Part shown: piece after piece, positions 22,966 to 30,894 of the stretch | How positions within the stretch are numbered: position 1 is the first letter of the stretch | How the letters are laid out: each line of letters starts with the position of its first letter | Virus record (IMG/VR): IMGVR_UViG_3300018083_000064 | Coordinates: 1-39,836 of that record | Strand: one strand, 5' to 3' | DNA: 39,836 bases | Source of the DNA: a virus | Position numbers and translations under genes: made by a program | Notes under the pieces: model-generated | The model's input: only the letters and a program-made list of their open reading frames with translations | Database searches by the model: none | What the model was told of the DNA's origin: nothing

Positions 22966-23210
22966 CAGTCGACCATCCCGAGGGCACGCCTGCCCTGGTC
23001 GTGCGCGTCCTGGCGGGCCTGTTCCTCGTCGCGCAGCTGCCGCTGCTCGTCACCGAACCTGAGCAACACGGCCTCCTCGACTAGCAGCTGCTCGAGAGGG
23101 TCATGGCTGATACGCGGAAAGCTGGTCTGATACTCGACCACAAGCCTCGCAATCCTCCTCGCAGCCGTGCTCGTCGCGAAACAGCGCCCATCGTGAGATG
23201 GGCTCCACCC
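22965..23210 (-). CDS. tail assembly chaperone, frameshift-extension part
   Basis: No start codon of its own is needed: this 81-codon frame continues the chaperone gene after a predicted slip of -2 (equal to +1) at GGGGGG (23208..23213) and ends at TGA 22965, overlapping the tape measure start. The encoded part contains ARRIARLVVEYQTSF and LEQLLVEEAVLLRFGDEQ, a typical helical T-domain of gpGT-type chaperones. The frame lies exactly between chaperone and tape measure, as in lambda and HK97. Shift type and exact site are inferred. Confidence 0.6.
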   Translation of the reverse strand, partial: GWSPSHDGRCFATSTAARRIARLVVEYQTSFPRISHDPLEQLLVEEAVLLRFGDEQRQLRDEEQARQDAHDQGRRALGMVD

Positions 23211-23628
23211 CCCATAGGCGGCGGCCGGTGGCGTCCTCGTCGATCTCGCGTTGCGCGACCCTGAACAGGAAGTGGTAGTCGGCCGGTAGGAACAGCTCGT
23301 CCATGTCGGTGCCGTCGGGTATGGCGGGCTCGATCACCATGTTGCGGACGATGTTGTCCATGTACATGCGGGCGGCCAGCATGGCGTCGTCGTCGCCGTC
23401 CTCACCGGCGGTCGCGAACTGGCGGTGTATCTGTTTCGTCGATAGGGCGGTCATGCGGCGCAGGGTGGTCGGCAGGCCGCCCGACATGGCGTGCAGCTCG
23501 ACGTTGACGGGCCTGAGCAGCACCACGAGCCCTGACGGCAGCTGGCAGCGGCAGGTGCGTGCCTGCTTGAAGTCGGCGAGCGTGGCCACGCCACCGTTAG
23601 GCGGCGTGTGAGTCTCGGTGCTTGTCAT
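23101..23628 (-). CDS. tail assembly chaperone (G-type)
   Basis: 175 residues from ATG 23628 with GGGAGGAAA upstream. It sits between the major tail protein and the tape measure, the fixed place of the G chaperone. The sequence fits: a beta-rich N-terminus (LPSGLVVLLRPVN), helices with TKQIHRQFATAGEDG, IVRNMVIEP, LPADYHFLFRVAQREID. Chaperones coat the tape measure during tail assembly. Its 3' part overlaps the frameshift frame by more than 100 bases, with a GGGGGG slip site at 23208..23213. Confidence 0.8.
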   Translation of the reverse strand: MTSTETHTPPNGGVATLADFKQARTCRCQLPSGLVVLLRPVNVELHAMSGGLPTTLRRMTALSTKQIHRQFATAGEDGDDDAMLAARMYMDNIVRNMVIEPAIPDGTDMDELFLPADYHFLFRVAQREIDEDATGRRLWGVEPISRWALFRDEHGCEEDCEACGRVSDQLSAYQP

Positions 23629-23806
23629 CCGTTTCCTCCCAGGTATCGGATTCGACTTCAAGCTCGACGCACAGTTGCGCGGTGAGCTTGCGTGCCTCAG
23701 CGGCCTGCCGGTACGCGGCCGACGCTTTCTGGTGGGCGAGCCTGGCGAGTGACGCCAGCTCGTCGTCGTCGAGCGCCTTGCGCGCGTCACGGTGGCTGTA
23801 CCTCAT
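23597..23806 (-). CDS. 69-aa hypothetical protein between tail tube and chaperone
   Basis: ATG 23806 overlaps the major tail protein stop (TGATG), and the 3' end overlaps the chaperone gene by 32 bp. It is one long Ala/Glu/Arg-rich helix with a polar end. Small genes are unusual at this spot. No family recognised. Confidence 0.65.
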   Translation of the reverse strand: MRYSHRDARKALDDDELASLARLAHQKASAAYRQAAEARKLTAQLCVELEVESDTWEETDDKHRDSHAA

Positions 23807-24780
23807 CAGACGTCGAACGTGGCTTTCTGGTCCTTTATGACGACTGACATGATCGGGCTCGCCGCTGGCTTTTCGACGATCGTGGTCAGGTCGATCTCGA
23901 TCGGGTCGCCGCCGGGGTCGGCGTTCACGGGTACGGCCGCGAACCTGACTTGCGGCAGCAGGATCTGGCAGGACAGGTTCGCCGACGAGTAATAGGTGAT
24001 CTCGAACGCGTGCGTGGCCACGACGGCCGACAGGGTCGTTCCGGCGTCGGAGCCGTAGTAATGCTCGCGGTACTTCGGGAACGTCGTTGGCCCGCCGAAC
24101 CTGAGCAGCGCCGCCAACGTCACCTCGCGGTTGCCGGGGTCGATGTCCGAGAACGTGTAGCAGTCGGCCTGGAACCCGGCCGCGCCGTTTTCGATGCCGA
24201 GCGACACACGGCCGATCCGGTAGTCGATCGTGTCGAACTTGATGCGGTTGCAGGCGTCCATGTGCAGGTACGGGAACGTCGTGATGGCCGACAGCACGGT
24301 GTCGGTGGCTTCGAACGTCGCGGTCAGCCCGATCACGCCGATGGTCATAACGGGCGGCGACCCTGCGGTCGACTCGATCTGTATCGACGTGATCTTGCAG
24401 TCCTCGTAGCGTTCGGTGATGACGCCGCCGACCATCCGCCAGATCGTGACCCAGAGCATGTCGTTGCCTGGCGTGATCGTGTGCGTGTAGTTCGGGGTCG
24501 TGCCCGACTCGACGACGGTACCGAGGCAGGCGCCGAACACCATGCCGAGCCCGTCGGGGTGCATGTACACCGGGAACGAGCCCTCGATACGCATCTGCGA
24601 CGTGTAGCTGTCGCCGCCGTCACGGCCCGAGTCGGTCATGTTCAGCCGTGCCCTGTCCTTTATCGGCATGATCGACGGCGCCCCGGCCGTGCGGAACTTC
24701 ACGGTCGGCACCGACGCGGGTGTGCCCTTCGCCGACTGCTTGCCGATCGCGATGGTGCCGATACGCGAACTGATGCCCAT
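23806..24780 (-). CDS. major tail (tube) protein
   Basis: 324 residues, ATG with AAGGAGG. Position just before the chaperone, and a strongly beta-rich sequence starting GISSRIGTIAIGKQSAKGTPAS, with GSFPVYMHPDGLGMVFGA, fit the tail tube protein of siphoviruses (phage tail tube family). It polymerises around the tape measure to form the tube that carries DNA. Confidence 0.85.
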   Translation of the reverse strand: MGISSRIGTIAIGKQSAKGTPASVPTVKFRTAGAPSIMPIKDRARLNMTDSGRDGGDSYTSQMRIEGSFPVYMHPDGLGMVFGACLGTVVESGTTPNYTHTITPGNDMLWVTIWRMVGGVITERYEDCKITSIQIESTAGSPPVMTIGVIGLTATFEATDTVLSAITTFPYLHMDACNRIKFDTIDYRIGRVSLGIENGAAGFQADCYTFSDIDPGNREVTLAALLRFGGPTTFPKYREHYYGSDAGTTLSAVVATHAFEITYYSSANLSCQILLPQVRFAAVPVNADPGGDPIEIDLTTIVEKPAASPIMSVVIKDQKATFDV

Positions 24781-24789
24781 GAGTCCTCC

Positions 24790-25065
24790 TTACTTCGACT
24801 TCCCGGCGGCGCGGGCGCCTGACGCCCGCCTGATCCCTGGTGTGCCGTCGAGCGTGGCGATCAGCACAGGATCGCTCGTCTCGAATGGGCCGTCGATCTC
24901 GACCAGCTCCTCGACGCCTTGAACGGCGACGGTGACCCGGTTGACGTTCGCCTCCGGCTCGTACGTGACTTTCTCGGGCTTCGACGTGTCCTCGACAGGC
25001 GGTTCGCGCTCGGCGATCGCGACGTGATCGACAAGCTCCTGGTCGGTGGTCGGGTCGTCTGCCAT
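24790..25065 (-). CDS. 91-aa hypothetical protein upstream of the tail tube gene
   Basis: ATG with AGGAGG. Acidic N-terminal half, then beta-like segments (NRVTVAVQGVEELVEIDGP) and a basic Ala/Arg/Lys tail. It may be a small tail or neck protein. No family recognised. Confidence 0.65.
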   Translation of the reverse strand: MADDPTTDQELVDHVAIAEREPPVEDTSKPEKVTYEPEANVNRVTVAVQGVEELVEIDGPFETSDPVLIATLDGTPGIRRASGARAAGKSK

Positions 25066-25095
25066 GTCAGCCTCCTGATTCTACGACGGTGCCCG

Positions 25096-25530
25096 TCAGG
25101 CGACAGCCTGCGGGTTCTCCTGCCAGCCGATGATCGTCATGTCGAACCCCTGCTGTTCCATGTCGTACTCGGTGCGGGTGACCCTGGCGTACCACACACC
25201 GAGGTCGCCCCACGGGTGCGCGAGCGTGAGCTTGGCGAGCCACGCCCACGCCTCCAGCTTCGACGGGTCGATCGGCGACTCGGGCGCCCGTTGCGTGACG
25301 TACGCCTGGAACACGCGCACGCCGATCGTCACGACTTCCTCGATGGTGTTGTCGGGGTTCTCGTCTTCCTGTACCGGGTAGGTGCAGGCGAGGTCGCGTT
25401 TCTCGATCGGGCCTTCGAGCGGGCCGTCGACGAACCTGATGCCGAGCGCGTCGGCCAGGTGGGCGGCGACGGCCTGACGGAACACCGTCGTGGTGACGGC
25501 CGTCGTGACGTGTACCGCCGGTTCGCTCAC
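25096..25530 (-). CDS. tail terminator-like protein
   Basis: 144 residues; GTG overlaps the gp10-like stop (GTGA). It begins with a helix (VFRQAVAAHLADALGI), followed by beta strands and a closing strand region (DMTIIGWQENP). Its place between the gp10-like protein and the tail tube is that of the tail terminator, which caps the finished tail and joins it to the head. Confidence 0.65.
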   Translation of the reverse strand: MSEPAVHVTTAVTTTVFRQAVAAHLADALGIRFVDGPLEGPIEKRDLACTYPVQEDENPDNTIEEVVTIGVRVFQAYVTQRAPESPIDPSKLEAWAWLAKLTLAHPWGDLGVWYARVTRTEYDMEQQGFDMTIIGWQENPQAVA

Positions 25531-25886
25531 GACGGCAGCTGCTTCTTCAGCTCTTTGACGAACCGGCCGCGCGCCCGCTTGACGCCTTTCAGCAGGTAGT
25601 GGCGGCCTGTGACGCCGCGCTTCGTGCCGTACTCCTGGTGGAGCGCGTAGAACGTGTCGGTGCCGATCATCGCCTGCGGCTTCGCCGGGGTCGCTGTCTT
25701 GACGACCTTGACCGAACCGGCGAGGGTGCCGGTGTCTTTCGGGGCTGCGTTGGCGGCGTCGGTGGCGGCGTCACGGGCGATCACGTTGACGGCGTCGGCG
25801 ACGTCCTTCTCGGTCGCCATGCCGTACTGTCGGAAGTTGTTCTGGATCCTCCACTTCACCTTCGTCTGCGACTGCGCGGCGGGCAC
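25527..25886 (-). CDS. HK97 gp10-like neck/tail-completion protein
   Basis: 119 residues from GTG 25886, with GAGG upstream. The pattern is typical of HK97 gp10-like proteins: helix with ARDAATDAANAAPKDTGTLAGSV, IGTDTFYALHQEYGT, and a basic helical end. These proteins complete the head-tail joint. Confidence 0.75.
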   Translation of the reverse strand: MPAAQSQTKVKWRIQNNFRQYGMATEKDVADAVNVIARDAATDAANAAPKDTGTLAGSVKVVKTATPAKPQAMIGTDTFYALHQEYGTKRGVTGRHYLLKGVKRARGRFVKELKKQLPS

Positions 25887-25888
25887 GG

Positions 25889-26491
25889 CTAGTACCTCAC
25901 GAACGGGCGCAGCAGGCGGCGGGCGGCGGAGCATATCTCTAGACCTTCTTCTGACTGTGTCGCCTCGCTGAACGACAGGGCGCCGAGCGCCTGCGATTGC
26001 GCCCCGGCGCTGTTGCGGAAGAAGTTGTCGACGCAGGCGGCGACGGCGAGCTTGACGGTGGCTGGCACCGTCTCCATTCCCCAGTCGCCGGTCACGCTGA
26101 CCTGTATGTCGTTCCATGTGTAGGCGCCTGACGGCCAGGCGCCCCTGCCGACGGGGAACCCGGCTAGCCACAGGTAGGTGCCCCATTTCGTGCGTTGGCG
26201 GGGCTCGGCCCGCCACTCGTCGGTGCCGAGCGCGGTCGGGGTCGTGGTGTCGGTGTAGTACGACACGCCGGTGAGGGCTCGCAGCTCGTACGGTCTGAGG
26301 TCGATGGTGCCGCCGCCTGCCGAGCGGAAGTCGTATGTGACGTCGTCGGTCGGCGTGAACTGCCGTTCGGTGTAGTCGCTGACGGCTTCGGAGTACGCGT
26401 CGATCAGCACGTCGAGCAGTTCGTCGTAGGTGTCGTCGAGCGCGTCGTTGTTCAGCACGAGCCGGGCGTACCGCTTGTCGATCAGCCCCAT
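25889..26491 (-). CDS. head-tail connector (gp6-like)
   Basis: 200 residues; ATG overlaps the upstream stop (TGATG). Helical bundle at the N-terminus (DDTYDELLDVLIDAYSEAVSDYTERQF), then a beta insertion (RPYELRALTGVSYYTD, WNDIQVSVTGDWGMETVPATVKLAVAACVDNFF). This is the pattern of gp6-type adaptor proteins that bind below the portal. Confidence 0.75.
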   Translation of the reverse strand: MGLIDKRYARLVLNNDALDDTYDELLDVLIDAYSEAVSDYTERQFTPTDDVTYDFRSAGGGTIDLRPYELRALTGVSYYTDTTTPTALGTDEWRAEPRQRTKWGTYLWLAGFPVGRGAWPSGAYTWNDIQVSVTGDWGMETVPATVKLAVAACVDNFFRNSAGAQSQALGALSFSEATQSEEGLEICSAARRLLRPFVRY

Positions 26492-26796
26492 CAGTTCAGC
26501 CCTGTTTCGGCGACGAGCATGCCTTCGGCGACGGCGACGAGCTGACCGGCGCCTTCCCACCTGTAGCGGTAGTCGCCTTCAAGGTCGGGCTCGAACCTGT
26601 ACTCCCACTTGCCTTCCTCGGTGCGGGTGAGCTGGTCGGGGTCGGCGACGGTGCCGCTGATGATGGTGTCTTCGTCGAGCGGGTCGCGTAGCGTCAGCGT
26701 GACCGTGGTCGGGTCTTGCAGGTCGCCTGCCTCGTTGCGGAACTCGATCCATGTGCGCACGAGGTTGCCGGTCGTGTATCGGTTCGCGACAGTCAT
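26491..26796 (-). CDS. 101-aa Ig-like neck-region protein
   Basis: ATG 26796 overlaps the repeat-protein stop (TGATG). It is all-beta: GNLVRTWIEFRNEAGDLQDP, TVTLTLRDP and a closing GDYRYRWEGAGQLVAVAEG. The Ig-like pattern with a YRWEG strand recurs in small phage proteins near connectors. Function not settled; it could be a decoration or joint protein. Confidence 0.65.
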   Translation of the reverse strand: MTVANRYTTGNLVRTWIEFRNEAGDLQDPTTVTLTLRDPLDEDTIISGTVADPDQLTRTEEGKWEYRFEPDLEGDYRYRWEGAGQLVAVAEGMLVAETGLN

Positions 26797-28868
26797 CAGT
26801 CGTCCCCGATTGTAAGGCGGGATGCGGAGGTGTCGCCTGCCGCGATCAGGTCGTGCTCGGCCTGGTCGCCGTACCAGGGGCCGTCGGTGGCGACGGCGGG
26901 CTCGTGGCCGGTCACGGCTGTCATCGTCGCGGTGTCGCCCGTGGCGGCCGCGTTGACGGGGTTGTCGCCGACCGTGGCGACACCGTCGGAGCCGCCGCCC
27001 CGCAGGATGCGCCTGACGACGGTGACGATGCTGGCGGCGACGGCCGTGACGAGCTGGCGGCGGCTGCTGGCCCGGCTGACCGTGACGATGATGCTGGCGG
27101 CGGCGGTGACGGTGACGTGCCTGTGCAGCCTGCGTACGGTCGTGATGGCGGCGTGCGTGACCGTGGTGACGGTGACGCTGATGTGCCGCCTGACGGTGAC
27201 GATGCTGTGAGCGACCACGGTGACCGCCAGCTGCCGCCGTGCCGTGTGGGCCAAGGTCGCGACCCCGGCGCAGCTGGCGGCGATCTGACGGTACCTGTGC
27301 GTGGCCTTGCTGACCGTCGCGACGCACGGCCCGGTCACGGTGACCGACCGGAGAGCTCCGCGGTGTTTCGCGATCGTGACGCCGCTACCTGCGGCGGCCG
27401 CGATCTGCCGGGCACGGTGGGCTGCTGTCGCGATCGTGGCCAGGCCGCTGCTCGTGGCGGCGATCGTGCGGTGCCCGCCGACCTTGCGGCTGAGCGTGGC
27501 CAGGCCGGTCGCGGTGGCGGCGACGGTGCGGCTCTTGGCGGTCGACACGTTCAGGCTGGCCAGGCCGGTGCTCGTGACGGTGACGGTCTTGCTGAGCCCT
27601 CGTTTCAGCGTGGCCAGGCCGGGGCTCGTGACCGTGACGGCCCGGTAGCGGCGTGTGAGCCGGGCGGCGGTGGCGACGGCGACCGATGTGGCGGTGATCG
27701 TGCTCCTGAGCCCGCGCCTGACTGTGACGGCCGACCCGGCGGTGACGGTGACGGCTCGGGGATGGTGCGCGGCGGCCGCGACGGTCGCGAGGGCGGCCGC
27801 GACGGCGGTCAGCGGCTTGTGCAGCCCGAGCCGCCTGCTGATCGTGGCGGCCGCCGCGCTCGTGACGGTGACGGCCTTGTAGCGGTGCGCGACCCTCGAT
27901 ACGGTGGCGGCGGCCGTTACGGTGGCTGTGACGGCCTTCAGGGCGCCCCTGCGCCTGTCGACGGTGACGGCCGAGCTGGCCGTGACGGCGATCGCCCTCG
28001 GGTGCCGGGCCAGGCGGCTGATCGTGGCGGCGGCCGCGCTCGTGGCGGTCACCTGCTTGAGCAGGTGCGCGACCCTGCTGACTGTCACGTTCTTTCCGGC
28101 GGTGAACGCCAGCGCCTTGTAGCGGTGCGCGACCCTGCTGGCGGTGACGGCCGAGCCTGCGGTGACGGTGACGGGCTTGTAGCGGTGCACGACCCTGCCG
28201 ACGGTCACGGCCGACCCGGCTGTGACGGTGACGGGCTGCGCGACTGACGGGACGACGTTGAAGTTGTCGAACGCGCAGGTGTTCGTCGATATGTCAGAGC
28301 TGAAGTGACCGAACGCCAGCTCGACAAGGCAGTCCTCGACCCACACGCCCGACGGGGTGACCCCGGTGCCGATCTCCGTCCAGGTGATCGCGTCGGCCGA
28401 GTGCCAGTAGTGCACGACGCCGCCCGTCATCGTGATCTTGAGCCACGGGTCGGTGCCGGTGTAGGTGGCGTGGACGGTGTCCGAGCCCGCCCCGTCGCGG
28501 TACTTCGCCTTCCAGTCGCCGTTGATCGAGTCGAGCAGTATCCGGTGCGTCGAGTCGTTATGCAGAACGAGGTAGATCTCGGTGTTGGCTGACTGCGTCG
28601 GGTACGTCGCGACCTTGAAGAACACCGATGACTCCGCGAGCGAATACCGCAGGTCGGCGTCGATGCCGCCGTACACCGACGCCGCCGAGTTGTCGACGGT
28701 GACGACGAGCTTGCCGGTTGTCTCGGTGGTCGTCGCGCCCGAGTTGGCCCACGCGTCCCACTTCGCCGTGTCGAGGCTGTTGTCGTCGAAGTTGTCGGTC
28801 AGGGTGCCGACGAGCGGCAGCGCCGTGGGCGCGAACGCCGCCGAGTATCTGACCGGGCCGTAACTCAC
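26796..28868 (-). CDS. 690-aa lectin-like protein with about 21 tandem ~20-residue repeats
   Basis: Residues 20-205 look like a ConA/LamG-type beta-sandwich (LTDNFDDNSLDTAKWDAWAN, HYWHSADAITWTEIGTG, CAFDNFNVVPS). Residues 212 to about 625 are tandem repeats, mostly 20 residues long, of the form (A/P)VTVTAGSAVTVSRVAHRYK: an alternating Val/Thr strand, Ala/Ser, then a basic Arg/His/Lys turn. The last 60 residues are acidic and Thr/Ala-rich. The repeat array should be strongly positive and could form a beta-solenoid or stalk. The gene lies between connector and capsid genes, an odd place for a tail fibre, so a head fibre or decoration is possible. GTG start, weak Shine-Dalgarno site. Confidence 0.75.
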   Translation of the reverse strand: MSYGPVRYSAAFAPTALPLVGTLTDNFDDNSLDTAKWDAWANSGATTTETTGKLVVTVDNSAASVYGGIDADLRYSLAESSVFFKVATYPTQSANTEIYLVLHNDSTHRILLDSINGDWKAKYRDGAGSDTVHATYTGTDPWLKITMTGGVVHYWHSADAITWTEIGTGVTPSGVWVEDCLVELAFGHFSSDISTNTCAFDNFNVVPSVAQPVTVTAGSAVTVGRVVHRYKPVTVTAGSAVTASRVAHRYKALAFTAGKNVTVSRVAHLLKQVTATSAAAATISRLARHPRAIAVTASSAVTVDRRRGALKAVTATVTAAATVSRVAHRYKAVTVTSAAAATISRRLGLHKPLTAVAAALATVAAAAHHPRAVTVTAGSAVTVRRGLRSTITATSVAVATAARLTRRYRAVTVTSPGLATLKRGLSKTVTVTSTGLASLNVSTAKSRTVAATATGLATLSRKVGGHRTIAATSSGLATIATAAHRARQIAAAAGSGVTIAKHRGALRSVTVTGPCVATVSKATHRYRQIAASCAGVATLAHTARRQLAVTVVAHSIVTVRRHISVTVTTVTHAAITTVRRLHRHVTVTAAASIIVTVSRASSRRQLVTAVAASIVTVVRRILRGGGSDGVATVGDNPVNAAATGDTATMTAVTGHEPAVATDGPWYGDQAEHDLIAAGDTSASRLTIGDD
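26994..28235 (-). repeat. tandem 60-bp coding repeats
   Basis: About 21 units, most exactly 60 bp, encode the repeat array of the 690-aa protein. Units vary by point changes and a few are shorter (about 16-19 codons) or longer (about 21). Closest units, such as the first two, share GTGACGGTCACGGC-like blocks. This is a protein repeat, not a CRISPR or regulatory array. Confidence 0.85.
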
Positions 28869-28872
28869 GGGC

Positions 28873-29199
28873 CTACAGCTTCAGCACGGCCCAGTCGAAG
28901 TTGCGGCCGGTACCGACCGTCTGTTTCAGGGTGAACTCGATGTAGTCGACCGAAGGGATAGGCACCGACCTGACGACGTCGATGTCTTGCGCGTTCACGT
29001 AGATCGCGTACTCCTCGAGCGCGGCCGACGACCCCGACAGAACCTTGTGCTTGACGCGCAGCTCGACTTCGTCGCCGTTCACCATGTTCGACAGGTCGAC
29101 GACGAGCTGGTAGATACCGGCGGCGGTGCGGGTCGATAGCGAGTGCTCGGTCGTGACCGTCGCTGTTTGTGTGCCGTTCGCGTCCCGTGTGATCGCCAC
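28873..29199 (-). CDS. 108-aa beta-rich structural candidate
   Basis: GTG start with GGGAGGGG upstream. An all-beta pattern (GTQTATVTTEHSLST, GIYQLVVDLSNM, DEVELRVKHKVL, VDYIEFTLKQTVG). It sits between the repeat protein and the duplicated paralogues, inside the accessory module. No family recognised; a small virion decoration or adaptor is likely from context. Confidence 0.65.
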   Translation of the reverse strand: MAITRDANGTQTATVTTEHSLSTRTAAGIYQLVVDLSNMVNGDEVELRVKHKVLSGSSAALEEYAIYVNAQDIDVVRSVPIPSVDYIEFTLKQTVGTGRNFDWAVLKL

Positions 29200-29211
29200 C
29201 TGGCCCCTCCC

Positions 29212-30042
29212 TTATGCGAGCAAGAATACGCTGGCGTCGAGTATCCGTTCGGTCGCTGTGTTGACGGTGCATTGCGCCCGGCACGACACGCGGGTACCGG
29301 CCGGTATCGAGAACGGGAACGCGTACCACCACGCCCCGGCGCCGTCGACGGCTGTCTCGCACGAGAACGACAGGTTCGGTATGACGACGACTTCGGCGGC
29401 TGCGGCGCCGACGGCCAGGTCGGCGAGCCATGACAGGTCGGTGGTGGCGCCGCCGAACGAGCCGAAGTCGAGGAACAGCCACGAGCACGGCATGTCGGTC
29501 GACGCGACGATCTGCGCGTACGCGCCTTTCGTGTTGATCGTCGCGCCGGGGTCGACCTGCGTGTGCCGTGTCGCCGACGTGTCGGCCCCGTAGTGGCGGG
29601 CCTTCTGGCAGGGTGCGCCCGGCATCATGCCCTGCCCGGTCAGGTGCGCCATCACCTGGATCGTGCGTGACGCCGTCGAGCACTGGCAGCGGGCGCTCAG
29701 CCGCACCCCGGCCGGTACCGCGAGCGGTATCCACACGTGGTTCTGGTACAGGCCGTTGGAGCCGGTGCCGCCGACCGACAGGTCGGCGACGATGACGACT
29801 TCTGAGCCGCCCGCCCCGACGGCTATGTCGACGAGGAACCGTCCGTTGTTCGCGCTCATGCGGAACACGCTGAGCATGATCCCGGTGGCGGCGAACGGGG
29901 TCGTGGCGATCAGCTGCGCGTAGCTGCCCTTCGTGTTCGCTGACCCGGCTGCGGTGACGGTCGTGCCGAGCGTGCTGGCGGCGGTGGCGCCGCACGCCGC
30001 GACCCTTGACCCTTTCGCGACCGCGAGCGGCCAGCCGGTCAC
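29212..30042 (-). CDS. 276-aa duplicated beta-domain protein, paralogue B
   Basis: GTG 30042 overlaps the upstream paralogue stop (GTGA). It contains two similar domains of about 130 residues. Each has NTKG(S/A)YAQ(L/I), a (V/A)DxAVGA..(S/A)EVV strand pair and a PAG(V/T)R(L/V)S.R.QC block. The next gene upstream has the same two-domain plan, so this is a tandem duplicate of an already duplicated protein. Probably an all-beta virion surface protein; receptor or glycan binding is possible. Paired Cys residues occur in both halves. Confidence 0.7.
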   Translation of the reverse strand: MTGWPLAVAKGSRVAACGATAASTLGTTVTAAGSANTKGSYAQLIATTPFAATGIMLSVFRMSANNGRFLVDIAVGAGGSEVVIVADLSVGGTGSNGLYQNHVWIPLAVPAGVRLSARCQCSTASRTIQVMAHLTGQGMMPGAPCQKARHYGADTSATRHTQVDPGATINTKGAYAQIVASTDMPCSWLFLDFGSFGGATTDLSWLADLAVGAAAAEVVVIPNLSFSCETAVDGAGAWWYAFPFSIPAGTRVSCRAQCTVNTATERILDASVFLLA

Positions 30043-30881
30043 GCGAGGCACACGACGGCGCAGTCGATCACGCGGTCGGTCGACGACGTGACGCTGCTGG
30101 CGCAGCGGGCGGCGATCCTGACACCGGCGGGCAGCTCGACGGGCAGCGAGTACCACGGGTTCGAGAAGTTGACGCCGCCACCTGAGCTGTCGATCGTGAC
30201 TGGCAGGTCGGGCACGACGACGATCTCCGAGCTTGCGGCGCCGACGCCTATGTCGACGAGGAACGTGGTGTCGGCCGCCACGCCGCCGTTCGTCGATGTT
30301 TGTAGCTGCACCATCATCCAGCGGCACGGCGCCGACGACGCGGCCGTCAGCTCGGCCCACACGCCCTTCGTGTTGCCGCTGGCGCCGCCGTCGAGCTGCA
30401 CCCCGGTCGAGTCGGCCGTCTCGGCGCCGTACGTGTACGCCTTTTGTAGCGGGGCGCCGCCAAGCAGCTCGCCCGACACGAGCAGGATCTGGAAGTTGTA
30501 CGACCGGGCGGTACCCGCCGACAGGGCTTGCGCTCGCATCGACAAGCGCGTGCCGCGAGGTATGTGCAGCGGTATGAACGCCCCGGCCTGACCGGCGCCG
30601 CCCTGGCGGCCCTTACTGATGATGTTCGGCAGGATCACCTTTTCCGATCCGGCGCCGCCGATACCGAGGTCGGCCAGGTACCAGCCGACCAGGTTCGACC
30701 AGCACTTCGTCCATACCGGCATCACCCCGATCGCGTTGAACTTCGTCGACGCGATCAGCTGCGTCCAGCCGCTTTTTGTGTTCGTCGTCGTCGCCGTCAG
30801 CAGGGCCAGGCCGTCGCTGTTCGCGGCGTCGAGCCCTGCTGTTTCGAACGACGTGCCGACGGTCGCGCAGGCGAACTCCAT
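30039..30881 (-). CDS. 280-aa duplicated beta-domain protein, paralogue A
   Basis: ATG start without a clear Shine-Dalgarno site. Two related halves: NTKSGWTQLIASTKF with ADLGIGGAGSEKVILPN and PRGTRLSMRAQ, then NTKGVWAELTAASSA with VDIGVGAASSEIVVVPD and PAGVRIAARC. It matches its downstream neighbour, giving four copies of the domain in about 1.7 kb. Role in the virion is inferred from location in the late operon. Confidence 0.7.
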   Translation of the reverse strand: MEFACATVGTSFETAGLDAANSDGLALLTATTTNTKSGWTQLIASTKFNAIGVMPVWTKCWSNLVGWYLADLGIGGAGSEKVILPNIISKGRQGGAGQAGAFIPLHIPRGTRLSMRAQALSAGTARSYNFQILLVSGELLGGAPLQKAYTYGAETADSTGVQLDGGASGNTKGVWAELTAASSAPCRWMMVQLQTSTNGGVAADTTFLVDIGVGAASSEIVVVPDLPVTIDSSGGGVNFSNPWYSLPVELPAGVRIAARCASSVTSSTDRVIDCAVVCLA

Positions 30882-30894
30882 ACGGGCCGCCGGT

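Noticed and set aside
26994-28235. Regularly spaced repeats considered as a CRISPR array
   Set aside because: Repeats are continuous 60-bp coding units without unique spacers, and they preserve the reading frame.
26751-28247. 498-codon plus-strand open frame opposite the repeat protein
   Set aside because: Its Gly/Asp/Arg-rich periodic sequence mirrors the 60-bp coding repeats on the other strand; no start signals.
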